In this document: positions 57,224 to 64,000 of the stretch, one piece after another
Position numbering within the stretch: the first letter of the stretch is position 1
Layout of the letters: the number at the start of each line of letters is the position of its first letter
DNA from: Micromonospora chersina
GTDB lineage: Bacteria > Actinomycetota > Actinomycetes > Mycobacteriales > Micromonosporaceae
Reading direction: 5' to 3'
NCBI RefSeq assembly: GCF_900091475.1
Contig: NZ_FMIB01000002.1
Span: 2,108,001-2,172,000, forward strand
Length of the DNA: 64,000 nucleotides
Position numbers and translations under genes: made by a program
Notes under the pieces: generated by a model
The model's input: only the letters and a program-made list of their open reading frames with translations
Told to the model about the DNA's origin: nothing
The model's database searches: none

Positions 57224-58204
57224 ATGGGTATGACCGGGGACGACACGACCGACCGGGTGCTCGCGGCGCTGCTGGCCATGCAGCGCCAGTCCTGGGAGCA
57301 GGGGGTGACCGGCCACGCCCTGCTCGACCTCGGGCTCGGTGAGCTGGCCGTGCTGGTCGCCGACGCGGCGGTGACCCGGCAGCATCCGGACGGGCGGCTC
57401 GGCGACGTGTCGGGCGAGGCCGGCGCGGTCAACGGCGCCGCCTGCGGCGAGGTGGTCCGGTACGCGGCCACGACCGACGGGGATCCCCGCTTCGCCGCCG
57501 CGCTGGACGCGCAGCTCGACTGGCTGGTCACCCGGGCGCCCCGGGCCGCCGACGGCACCCTGTTCCACCTGCTCGACGGCCGCCAGGTGTGGGCGGACAC
57601 GGTGTACATGGTGGTGCCGCTGCTCGCGCTGGTCGGCCGGACGGACCTGGCCGCCGTGCAGGTCGACGGGCACCGCCGCCGGCTGTTCGACAGCCGCACC
57701 GGCCTCTACGCGGCCCGCTGGGACGAGGACCGGGGCGAGCCGGACCAGCCGCAGCCGTGGGGCACCGGCAACGGCTGGGTGGTCGCCGGGATCGCCCGGG
57801 CGCTGCGGCTCGCGCCGGACTGGCCGGCCGGACTCCGCGCCGAGCTGGCCGGGCACGCCCGCACGGTGCTGGACGCCTGCCTGGCGTACCGGGCCGACGA
57901 CGGGCTCTTCCCCGACGTGCTCGACGACCCGCGCTCGTTCCGCGAGGCGAACACCGCGCAGCTGCTCGGGTACGCGGCGCTGACCGGGGTGGCCGACGGC
58001 TGGCTGCCGGCGTCCTGGCTGGGCACGGGCGCGGAGCTGCTGGCGGCGGCGGGCCGGCGGGTCGACCGCCGCGGGCGGGTCACCGGGGTCAGCGGCGCGC
58101 CGGACTTCACCCGACCCGGCACCTCCCCGGAGGCGCAGGCGTTCCACCTGCTCGGGCACGCCGCCCTGCGCCGGGCCCGGGCCGCGGTCAGCCGCGCTGG
58201 ATGA
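57224..58204 (+). CDS. Glycoside hydrolase family 88/105-like protein
   Basis: The product has 326 residues; a second ATG lies 6 nt downstream. The (alpha/alpha)6-barrel pattern of unsaturated glucuronyl/rhamnogalacturonyl hydrolases is visible as QVWADTVYMVVPLLALVGRT (with the catalytic Asp of WAD) and PQPWGTGNGWVVAGIARALR, then GLFPDVLDDPRSFREANTAQ and SPEAQAFHLLGHAALR. There is no signal peptide, so it would act in the cytosol on imported sugars. It lies divergent from the debranching-enzyme-like operon and shares a palindromic site with it. Its 3' end overlaps the convergent DinB gene by 17 bp. Confidence 0.82.
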   Translation: MGMTGDDTTDRVLAALLAMQRQSWEQGVTGHALLDLGLGELAVLVADAAVTRQHPDGRLGDVSGEAGAVNGAACGEVVRYAATTDGDPRFAAALDAQLDWLVTRAPRAADGTLFHLLDGRQVWADTVYMVVPLLALVGRTDLAAVQVDGHRRRLFDSRTGLYAARWDEDRGEPDQPQPWGTGNGWVVAGIARALRLAPDWPAGLRAELAGHARTVLDACLAYRADDGLFPDVLDDPRSFREANTAQLLGYAALTGVADGWLPASWLGTGAELLAAAGRRVDRRGRVTGVSGAPDFTRPGTSPEAQAFHLLGHAALRRARAAVSRAG

Positions 58205-58697
58205 GCCCGCGCACGTACGCGGCCTGGCCGACGTGCTGGAGGTCGTCGTCGAGCACGCTCACCAGCCGCACGCCGAGGGTGACCGGCGGGTCCCAGTTCT
58301 CGTCGACCACCCGGTCCAGGTCGGCCGGGCCGAGCCCGCGCAGGTACGCCAGGGTCCGGTCCACCACCGCCCGGTGGTAGTCGAGCAGCACCGCACCGTC
58401 CTCCGGCCGCACGCGGGCGATCTGCTCGGGGCCGTGCCCGAAGCCGGTGTCGTCGGGGTCGGCGGTCAGCCCGCACCGCTCCGCCCAGGGGCCGCCGACC
58501 CAGAGCTGCTCCTCCCCCAGCACGTCGCTGACGTGGTGGTCCTGGAGCCGGGTCAGGTGCCAGACCAGCCAGCCCACTGGATTCGACCCGGGGGCCGGGG
58601 CCTGCCGCAGCTGTTCGGGGCCGAGCCCCTCGATCGCGCCGGCCACCAGGTCGGGCAGCCGGCCGTACGCGTCGGTCAGCAGGTCGTTCACGTCCAC
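58188..58697 (-). CDS. DinB/DUF664 family protein (putative thiol-dependent transferase)
   Basis: The product has 169 residues from the GTG at 58697; this start fits GGAGGAG with 8-nt spacing better than the GTG at 58706. The fold is read from NPVGWLVWHLTRLQDHHVSD, which has the first metal histidines, and VSVLDDDLQHVGQAAYVRGL with the last His. It belongs to the same broad family as the protein at 48757 but is not a close copy. The family contains mycothiol-dependent transferases. It overlaps the 3' end of the GH88/105-like gene on the other strand, so antisense effects are possible. Confidence 0.88.
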   Translation of the reverse strand: MDVNDLLTDAYGRLPDLVAGAIEGLGPEQLRQAPAPGSNPVGWLVWHLTRLQDHHVSDVLGEEQLWVGGPWAERCGLTADPDDTGFGHGPEQIARVRPEDGAVLLDYHRAVVDRTLAYLRGLGPADLDRVVDENWDPPVTLGVRLVSVLDDDLQHVGQAAYVRGLIQRG

Positions 58698-58770
58698 CGG
58701 TCCCACACTCCTCCGCAGTCGGCTCCACCCGGGCAGTACCGCCCTGGCCGGGCGGCAAACCTCACCCCCT

Positions 58771-58776
58771 TAGGGT
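58771..58776 (+). promoter_or_regulatory. -10 hexamer, leaderless
   Basis: TAGGGT, exactly 6 nt before the GTG at 58783. Confidence 0.6.
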
Positions 58777-58782
58777 GATCGC

Positions 58783-59298
58783 GTGGTCGCGGCGCTGGAG
58801 CTGTATCTCGACACCGACGCCACCCGGCGGATCCGGGTGCTCTGGGACGCGTTGGAGGCCGAGGGCGTGCAGAGCATGAAGTCGCTGCTGGAGCAGCGGC
58901 ACCGGCCGCACGTCTCGTTGGCGGTCGCGCCGCGGCTCGACCCGCACCGGGTCGCCGAGGCGCTCGCCGGGATGGTGGTGGCCGCCCCGCTGCGGCTGGA
59001 GTTCCAGCACGCCGGGCAGTTCGTCGGGCGGGTGCTCTGGCTCGGCCCGGCTCCCACGCCGGAGTTGCTGGCCCACCACGGCGCGGTGCACGAGCGGCTG
59101 GCCCGGGCGGGCATCGGCCTGGTGGAGCACTACCAGCCGGGCCGCTGGGTGCCGCACTGCACGCTCTCCATGCGGGTGCCGAACGCGCTGATGGCCGCGG
59201 CGGTGCGCCGCTGCCTGGAGGTGCTGCCGCTGACCGCCACCGTGGTCGGCGCGGCCGTCACCGACCACGCCCGGGGCATCTCCCACCCGCTCGGCTGA
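58783..59298 (+). CDS. 2'-5' RNA ligase family (2H phosphoesterase) protein
   Basis: The product has 171 residues from a GTG. Both H-x-[ST] motifs that define 2H phosphoesterases are present: RPHVSLAVAP and VPHCTLSMRV, about 85 residues apart. The family acts on 2'-5' linkages or 2',3'-cyclic phosphates in RNA or nucleotides. The gene is monocistronic and probably leaderless. The biological substrate in this organism is unknown; a cyclic-nucleotide role is as likely as an RNA role. Confidence 0.9.
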   Translation: MVAALELYLDTDATRRIRVLWDALEAEGVQSMKSLLEQRHRPHVSLAVAPRLDPHRVAEALAGMVVAAPLRLEFQHAGQFVGRVLWLGPAPTPELLAHHGAVHERLARAGIGLVEHYQPGRWVPHCTLSMRVPNALMAAAVRRCLEVLPLTATVVGAAVTDHARGISHPLG

Positions 59299-59450
59299 CC
59301 TGCGTCCCGACCGGGTTTTTCGCCATCTGCTGGCGGTGATGGCGTTGCCTCCGGACCGACGCAAGCTGGTAAAAGCGCAGGTCAAGGCCGTCCTGGCCAC
59401 CCGAGGACGTGCGGCCGGAGCGCCACGAGCACGCCCTACGGAGGCATCCC

Positions 59451-60554
59451 ATGGCCGCACCCGTCGTCCGTTCCGTCACCGCCGAATCGACAGTCCTGCT
59501 GCCCGGGCAGTCCACCACCGTCCGGGTGGACGCCTACCATCCCGACTCGCGGCTGCTGACCCTCTCCGGGCGGGTCAGCGACCCCACCGGCGCCGCCTGG
59601 GACAGCCCGGTCCGGGTGGACCTGAGCGTGCCGCTGACCGTGCAACTCGGCAGCAGCGCGCCCGGGGTCACCGTCACGCCGAACCCCACCGACCCGACCA
59701 CCTTCACGGTGACCGTGCTGGCCGGCCGGGGCACGGTCACGCTGACCGCGACGGCCCGCGACGGCGCCGGCCGGACCGGCACCGCCACGACCACCCTGAC
59801 CGTGCCGCTGCTGGTGGGGATGAGCACCGAGAAGGGGGCGCGGACCCAGCGGGTGGTGGTCGAGTACCCGGGCATCCGCTACATGCGCGACTTCGGCACG
59901 GACGGCGGCGACGCGGACGCCCTGCCGGAGCTGCCGCCGCTGAACGCCGGCAAGTTCGTCGACGCGCCGTCGGCCGTCATGCACGTCTCGTGGAAGGACG
60001 ACGTCGAGCAGTTGACCGGCTGGCTGGACGGGCTGAGCCGGCCGATCTACCTGACCTGGTACCACGAGCCGATGGGCGATGTGACGCCGGCCACGTACCG
60101 GGCCACTGCGACCCGGGTGGCGCAGATCGTCGCCGCCCACCGCAACCGGCGCTGGGTCCTCGGGCACGGCCCGATCGTCACCCGCTACTGGCTGGACGAG
60201 GGGCGCGGGAACCCGGCCGACTGGGGATACCCGGGCATGACCCACTACGGCGTGGACTGCTACTCGCGGGACACCGCCACGTACTGGCCGGCGTCCCGGA
60301 TGTTCGGGGTGGCGTTCGGCAAGGTGCGCGCCGCGTACCCGGGGATCCGGTTGCTGGTGCCCGAGTACGGGCTGACCCGGACCACGGCCGACACCACCGG
60401 CGCGGGCCGGGCCCAGACGATCCGGGACCACGTGACCTGGCTGCGCGGTCAGAACGACGTGGACGCGGTCGCCTACTGGAACAACTGGGCCGAGTTCGAG
60501 CTGGGCGACCCGCCGCTGGAGTCGACCGCCTGGCGGAACCTCCAGCTCACCTGA
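59451..60554 (+). CDS. Glycoside-hydrolase-like protein with N-terminal Ig-like domain
   Basis: The product has 367 residues from an ATG behind GGAGG. Residues 1 to about 120 form a beta-rich, Thr/Val-rich Ig-like module (STVLLPGQSTTVRVDAYHPD; RGTVTLTATARDGAGRTG). Residues about 125-367 look like a TIM-barrel glycosidase: GIRYMRDFG, MHVSWKDD, YLTWYHEPMGDVTPATYRAT with a likely acid/base Glu, MTHYGVDCYSRDT and LLVPEYGLTR with a possible nucleophile Glu. The layout recalls GH26 mannanases. There is no signal peptide, which is odd for an enzyme with an Ig module. The family assignment is tentative. Confidence 0.75.
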   Translation: MAAPVVRSVTAESTVLLPGQSTTVRVDAYHPDSRLLTLSGRVSDPTGAAWDSPVRVDLSVPLTVQLGSSAPGVTVTPNPTDPTTFTVTVLAGRGTVTLTATARDGAGRTGTATTTLTVPLLVGMSTEKGARTQRVVVEYPGIRYMRDFGTDGGDADALPELPPLNAGKFVDAPSAVMHVSWKDDVEQLTGWLDGLSRPIYLTWYHEPMGDVTPATYRATATRVAQIVAAHRNRRWVLGHGPIVTRYWLDEGRGNPADWGYPGMTHYGVDCYSRDTATYWPASRMFGVAFGKVRAAYPGIRLLVPEYGLTRTTADTTGAGRAQTIRDHVTWLRGQNDVDAVAYWNNWAEFELGDPPLESTAWRNLQLT

Positions 60555-60563
60555 GGCGCCCTG

Positions 60564-60593
60564 CCCGGCCCGGCGGCACCCCGCCGGGCCGGG
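60564..60593 (+). terminator. Terminator, perfect 13-bp stem
   Basis: CCCGGCCCGGCGG (60564-60576) pairs with 60581-60593 around a CACC loop, 10 nt past the stop. Confidence 0.8.
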
Positions 60594-60633
60594 GTGGGGT
60601 GGCCGCCGGAGGGCCGCCCGGGCCGGGTGTGCC

Positions 60634-60639
60634 TAGACT
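60634..60639 (+). promoter_or_regulatory. -10 hexamer of MEDS operon
   Basis: TAGACT, 6 nt before a GTG at 60646 that opens a 5-codon leader frame and 20 nt before the main start. Confidence 0.5.
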
Positions 60640-60645
60640 GGCCGG

Positions 60646-60663
60646 GTGGGGCAGACCGAGTGA
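60646..60663 (+). CDS. Possible 5-codon leaderless leader peptide (MGQTE)
   Basis: GTG GGG CAG ACC GAG TGA begins exactly where a leaderless transcript would start and its stop overlaps the main GTG (60660) by 4 bp. Translation of this mini-frame could deliver ribosomes to the MEDS-STAS start, which lacks a good ribosome binding site. Confidence 0.35.
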   Translation: MGQTE

Positions 60664-61487
60664 CCAGCGACAGCGCGTCGACAACGGCGTACGGTCACGC
60701 CTGCCTCGCCTACGACGACCCGGCGGCGCTGGACGCCCGGGCGGTCGCCCACCTGGCCGCGGGGCTGGCCGCCGGTGAGCAGGTCTGGCTGGTCGCCCCC
60801 GGCGACACCGACTCCCTGGCCCGCCGGCTGGACCGCCTCCCCGGCCGCGACGACGCGCTGCGCCGGCGCGCGCTCCGGCTGCTCCCGGTGGAGCACGCCT
60901 ACCGCCACGACGAGATCGTGGACCCGGAGAAGCAGGTCCGGGCGTATGCGGCGGCCACGACGGAGGCGCTGGCCGCCGGCTACACCGGCTTCCGGGTGTT
61001 CGCCGAGGCCACCACGCTGGTACGCAGCGTCGCCCAGCGGGACGCCTTCACCCGGTACGAGCACCTCATCGACCGCTGGATGCGACACCACCCCATGTCG
61101 GCCGTCTGCGCCTACGACCGCCGGGAGCTGAGCGAGGCGGCGATCGCCGAGCTGGCCTGCATGCACCCCGAGACCAACACCGATGGGCTGTTCCGGCTGC
61201 ACGCCGGTGGCGGCGAGGCGGTCGTCGAGCTCGCCGGGGAACTGGACCCGTCCAACCACCGGCTCTTCGCCGCCGCGCTGGACCGGGCCGACCCGCGACC
61301 GGTGGACGGCCGGCTCGTGCTCGACGCGACGGGGCTGCGTTTCGTCGACCACCGCAGCCTGCTGCACCTGGGCGACCACGCCCGCCGGCACGACGCCACC
61401 GTCGTGCTGCGCACCTCGCGCTCCGCCCCGGCCCGGCTGGTCGAGCTGTTGGACCTCCACGACGTGCGGGTGGAGGTGGTCCCATGA
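60660..61487 (+). CDS. MEDS-STAS signalling protein
   Basis: The product has 275 residues from a GTG. Residues about 10-170 are a MEDS (DcmR-like sensory) domain: GHACLAYDDPAALDARAVAH, GEQVWLVAPGDTD, FRVFAEATTLV, YEHLIDRWMRHHPMSAVCAY, ending ELACMHP. Residues about 180-275 are a STAS domain: GGEAVVELAGELDPSNHRLF and LVLDATGLRFVDHRSLLHLG. In active anti-anti-sigma factors the phosphorylated Ser follows the Asp of this last block (D-S-S/T-G); here the sequence is D-H-R-S, so the usual acceptor is missing. The downstream kinase-like partner overlaps by 4 bp. Confidence 0.88.
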   Translation: MTSDSASTTAYGHACLAYDDPAALDARAVAHLAAGLAAGEQVWLVAPGDTDSLARRLDRLPGRDDALRRRALRLLPVEHAYRHDEIVDPEKQVRAYAAATTEALAAGYTGFRVFAEATTLVRSVAQRDAFTRYEHLIDRWMRHHPMSAVCAYDRRELSEAAIAELACMHPETNTDGLFRLHAGGGEAVVELAGELDPSNHRLFAAALDRADPRPVDGRLVLDATGLRFVDHRSLLHLGDHARRHDATVVLRTSRSAPARLVELLDLHDVRVEVVP

Positions 61488-62446
61488 GGACGGGCGCCGC
61501 CGCCGGTCACGTGGGCTACTACCACGAGGCGATCCTCCACGACTCCGACGAGCACCTGCTGGCCGTCGTGCTGCCGTTCCTGCTCGGCGGGATCGAGGCC
61601 GGCGAGCCGACCGTGGTGGGTCTCGCCGGGCGCAACGCGGAGCTGGTCCGCCGAGCCCTGCCCGCCGGCACCCAGGTCGCCTTCCTGCCCGGCGGCGACG
61701 TCTACGCCCGCCCCACCGCCGCGATCCGCGTCTACCGCAAGCTGCTCGCCTCGTACGTGGCCGACGGCGCCCGGCAGATCCGGATCGTCGGCGAGCTGCC
61801 GCCACCCGTGCTGGGGGCCACCTTTGACTGGTGGGCCCGCTACGAGTCGGCCATCAACCACGCGTACGACGACTTCCCGCTCTGGAGCATGTGCGCGTAC
61901 GACACCCGGACCACGCCGCCACGGGTGCTGGCGGAGGTGACGCGGACCCATCCCCGGGTGGCGCTGCCGGACGGCAGCCACGTGCCGACCGGCGACTACA
62001 CCGAGCCGCCGACCTATCTGGCCGAGCAGCGGCTCATGCTGCCCGACCCGGTGCAGCGGACGACGCCGACGGTCGAGCTGACCGACCCGACCCCCGCCGA
62101 GGCCCGGGACGCGGTACGCGCCGCCCACCGCGGCCAGCTTCCCGCCGACGATGTCGACGACCTGGTCGTGTCGGTCAGCGAGGTGGTGAGCAACGCGCTG
62201 CGGCACGGCGTGCCGCCGGTGCGGATGCGGCTGTGGACCGCCGCGGACCGGATCGTGGTGACCGTGCGCGACGGCGGCCCCGGCCCCACCGACCCGTACG
62301 CCGGGCTGCTGCCCGCGGGCAACGGCGCCGCCGGTGGCCTGGGCCTGTGGATCAGCCACCAGTCCTGCGACCACGTGGCGCTGCACCGCGACGCCGACGG
62401 CTTCACCATCCGGCTGACCGCCGGGAACCCGCACTTCCCCGTCTGA
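61484..62446 (+). CDS. MEDS-HATPase protein, RsbW-like anti-sigma kinase candidate
   Basis: The product has 320 residues. Residues about 8-165 are a second MEDS domain (HVGYYHEAILHDSDEHLLAV; IRIVGELPPP; ARYESAINHAYDDFPLWSMC; AYDTRTTP; EVTRTHP). Residues about 200-318 are a GHKL ATPase: VSEVVSNALRHG has the N-box Glu and Asn, VRDGGPGPTDPY the G1 box, and AAGGLGLWISHQSCDHVALH the G2 box, so the ATP site looks complete. It should bind a sigma factor or phosphorylate a STAS protein. Having the same sensor domain as its neighbour suggests both sense one ligand. Confidence 0.9.
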   Translation: MRTGAAAGHVGYYHEAILHDSDEHLLAVVLPFLLGGIEAGEPTVVGLAGRNAELVRRALPAGTQVAFLPGGDVYARPTAAIRVYRKLLASYVADGARQIRIVGELPPPVLGATFDWWARYESAINHAYDDFPLWSMCAYDTRTTPPRVLAEVTRTHPRVALPDGSHVPTGDYTEPPTYLAEQRLMLPDPVQRTTPTVELTDPTPAEARDAVRAAHRGQLPADDVDDLVVSVSEVVSNALRHGVPPVRMRLWTAADRIVVTVRDGGPGPTDPYAGLLPAGNGAAGGLGLWISHQSCDHVALHRDADGFTIRLTAGNPHFPV

Positions 62447-62557
62447 GGCGGGGCGGGGCGGAAGCCGCGGGCCGACGGCGGTACCGTTGCGCCTCATCGA
62501 GCCCTGCGGGGCGGTCATCCGCCGGCCTGGCGCTGGCGAACCGACGGAGGATGGCGC

Positions 62558-64000
62558 ATGTCCAACGGCGAGGAACCGTTCGCACCCCACGACGACGTGT
62601 CCGCGCGACCGAGGTTCGACCCGGCACTGCGGGGCTACGACAAACGCCAGGTGGACCGGTACGTCGAGCAGATGGACGGCGAGCTGACCGCCGTGACGGC
62701 CGACCGGGACCGGGCGTATGCGCAGGTCCGGGAGCTGACCGCGCAGGCGCAGCGGGCGCAGACCGAGGCCGCCGAGCTGCGCCAGCGCCCGACCCAGGTG
62801 GACCGGGCGTCCTTCCGCGACCTCGGCCCGATGGTCGACCAGATCCTCGACCTTGCCGAGAAGCAGGCCGGGCAGATCACCGAGGCGGCCACCAAGCGCG
62901 CCGCCGACCTCCAGGCGCAGGCGGAGAAGGTGCTGGCCACCGCGCGCGAGGAGGCGGAGCGGGAGCGGCACGAGCTGGCCGAGGAGCTGGCCACCCGCCG
63001 CGCCGAGCAGGAGAAGGCGGACGAGGAGCGGCGGACCGCCGCGCAGGCGGAGCTGACCGCGGTCCGGGAGCTGACGGAGAAGCTGCGCACCGAGGGGCAG
63101 GCCGCCCACGACCGGGCCCAGCAGGAGGCGAAGCGGATCGCCGAGCAGAGCGCCCAGCAGGTCGAGCAGGCGCGCTCCGCGTCGGAGGCGCTGGTCAAGG
63201 CGGCCCGCACCCAGATCCAGCAGGAGGTGCAGGCGAACCGGAGCAAGGCCCAGCAGGAGCTGGCCCAGTGGCAGGCCACCATGGCCCGCGAGCTGGACGA
63301 GCGGCGGGCCGCCGCCGAGCAGGAGCTGGCCGACCGGGCCAGCGCCGCCGAACGGGACATCGCCGCCCTGGTCGCCGAGGCCCAGCAGTACGCCACCGAG
63401 GTCCGCGAGCGCGCCGACGAGGAGACGACGGCGCACCAGGAGCAGCTCGCCACGGTGCAGCAGGAGATCCAGCAGCGGCAGGAGGCCCTCACCCAGCTCC
63501 TGGCCGAGCTGGCGACTGTCGACGAGCAGCTCGAGCGCACCCGCCGGGAGATCGGCACGATCGAGGAGCAGGGCGCCGCGCTGGAGGAGCAACTGGTCGA
63601 GGTGCGCCGGGACCTGGCCGCCGAGACCAAGCGGCTGGACGAGGCGCGCCGGGCGGCGGACCTGGCCGAGCAGCACGCCAAGGAGACCCGGGCCCGGGTG
63701 CAGCGGGAGGCCAAGCGGGTCGCCGACCTGGCCGCCGCCGCGGTCATGGCGGCCGCCGCGGGCGGCGTGGAGACGGCCGAGTACCCACAGGTGGCGCCAC
63801 GTCCGGTCGGCCCGGGTGCGGACGCCGTCCCGGTGGCGGTCCCCGCACCGGCCGCACCCGTGGTGGTGCCGGCCCCCGCGGCGCTTGTCGACCCGGCCGC
63901 GCTGGCCGATCCGGAGCCCGCCGAGCCGGCCGACGGTGAGCGGCGCCGCGCCGAGCCGTTCCTGGAGCGGGCATCCCTGGACCGGCCGAGCTTCGACGCG
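62558..64000 (+). CDS. DivIVA-domain long coiled-coil protein (runs off the window)
   Basis: The frame is open from the ATG at 62558 (GGAGG upstream) to the last base, giving at least 481 residues. Residues about 22-45 (FDPALRGYDKRQVDRYVEQM) are a DivIVA N-terminal membrane-curvature motif. From about residue 48 to 410 the sequence is nearly all coiled coil with heptads rich in Ala, Gln, Glu and Arg. After about 410 a Pro/Ala/Val-rich segment begins. The type matches large polar-growth or cytoskeletal proteins such as Scy- and FilP-like or DivIVA relatives of filamentous actinomycetes. The C-terminus is missing. Confidence 0.88.
   Translation, partial: MSNGEEPFAPHDDVSARPRFDPALRGYDKRQVDRYVEQMDGELTAVTADRDRAYAQVRELTAQAQRAQTEAAELRQRPTQVDRASFRDLGPMVDQILDLAEKQAGQITEAATKRAADLQAQAEKVLATAREEAERERHELAEELATRRAEQEKADEERRTAAQAELTAVRELTEKLRTEGQAAHDRAQQEAKRIAEQSAQQVEQARSASEALVKAARTQIQQEVQANRSKAQQELAQWQATMARELDERRAAAEQELADRASAAERDIAALVAEAQQYATEVRERADEETTAHQEQLATVQQEIQQRQEALTQLLAELATVDEQLERTRREIGTIEEQGAALEEQLVEVRRDLAAETKRLDEARRAADLAEQHAKETRARVQREAKRVADLAAAAVMAAAAGGVETAEYPQVAPRPVGPGADAVPVAVPAPAAPVVVPAPAALVDPAALADPEPAEPADGERRRAEPFLERASLDRPSFDA

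Noticed and set aside
59306..59320. CCCG/CGGG followed by T5 as intrinsic terminator of the 2H phosphoesterase gene
   Set aside because: The T-run is notable, but the stem is only 3-4 bp with too small a loop.
61112..63676. 854-codon Leu/Gly-rich open frame on the minus strand
   Set aside because: It is antisense to the MEDS-HATPase and DivIVA-like genes. The Leu richness comes from reading Glu/Gln/Lys coiled-coil codons backwards.
1..64000. tRNA genes, CRISPR arrays, insertion sequences, prophage
   Set aside because: I saw no cloverleaf-like segment, no regularly spaced repeats and no transposase or integrase motif on either strand.

Overview
The window is very GC-rich (roughly 70-75 % by eye), uses GTG starts freely, is dense in 4-bp overlapping genes, and carries actinobacterial hallmarks: a separate ParC/ParE topoisomerase, a ShbA-type sigma factor with an RsdA-like anti-sigma partner, an actinobacterial c-di-AMP riboswitch, an NsrR/flavohaemoglobin pair and a DivIVA-type coiled-coil protein. 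The best guess is a filamentous actinomycete of the Micromonosporaceae (Micromonospora-like). This rests on gene content and style; no 16S gene is present. I see no tRNA, rRNA, CRISPR array, transposase, prophage or integrase.

Layout. (1) 1-16.2 kb is an envelope glycan and teichoic-acid region: a truncated membrane protein; two co-directional glycosyltransferases (1063-4652); an opposing operon of DegT aminotransferase, Gfo/Idh/MocA oxidoreductase and two glycosyltransferases (10203 back to 4723); then a TetR regulator divergent from an ABC-2 exporter (permease plus ATPase), a cytidylyltransferase-SDR fusion resembling bifunctional CDP-ribitol synthases, and a CDP-alditol phosphotransferase of the TagF/TarL type. 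(2) 16.2-33 kb is mixed housekeeping: hydrolase; C39-like secreted peptidase under a c-di-AMP riboswitch; acyltransferase; AlkB-like dioxygenase with a LexA-like box; NCS2 permease; parC-parE; methyltransferases; GDSL hydrolase; nsrR and hmp. (3) 33.3-34.5 kb holds YwiC-like and cupin genes next to a 69-bp palindromic repeat element. (4) 34.7-45.2 kb is a nine-gene run on one strand for a heptose-containing, possibly carbamoylated glycan: carbamoyltransferase, GT2, a GmhB phosphatase fused to a GT9, two GT4-like enzymes, GmhA, HldE-like kinase/nucleotidyltransferase, an SDR and a second GT9. (5) 45.2-60.6 kb is a patchwork of short transcription units: hydrolase, DUF72, two DinB proteins, subtilisin, ShbA/RsdA, glycogen-debranching-like enzyme with an SCP2 partner, 2H phosphoesterase, glycoside-hydrolase-like protein. 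(6) 60.6-64 kb holds a MEDS-STAS and MEDS-HATPase signalling pair and the start of a DivIVA-type protein cut by the window edge.

How the parts work together (inference). Region 1 would build an undecaprenyl-linked polyol-phosphate polymer and export it through the ABC transporter. A single palindrome placed over both divergent promoters suggests that TetR controls its own gene and the exporter. Region 4 contains the enzymes to go from sedoheptulose-7-phosphate to ADP-D,D-heptose and five candidate glycosyltransferases, but no recognisable HldD epimerase, so the D,D form is the predicted donor. The MEDS pair looks like a partner switch in which both partners carry the same sensor domain and the STAS partner has lost its usual phospho-acceptor serine.

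A recurring regulatory style is leaderless transcription: about a dozen genes have a TANNNT-like -10 hexamer ending 6-8 nt before the start codon.
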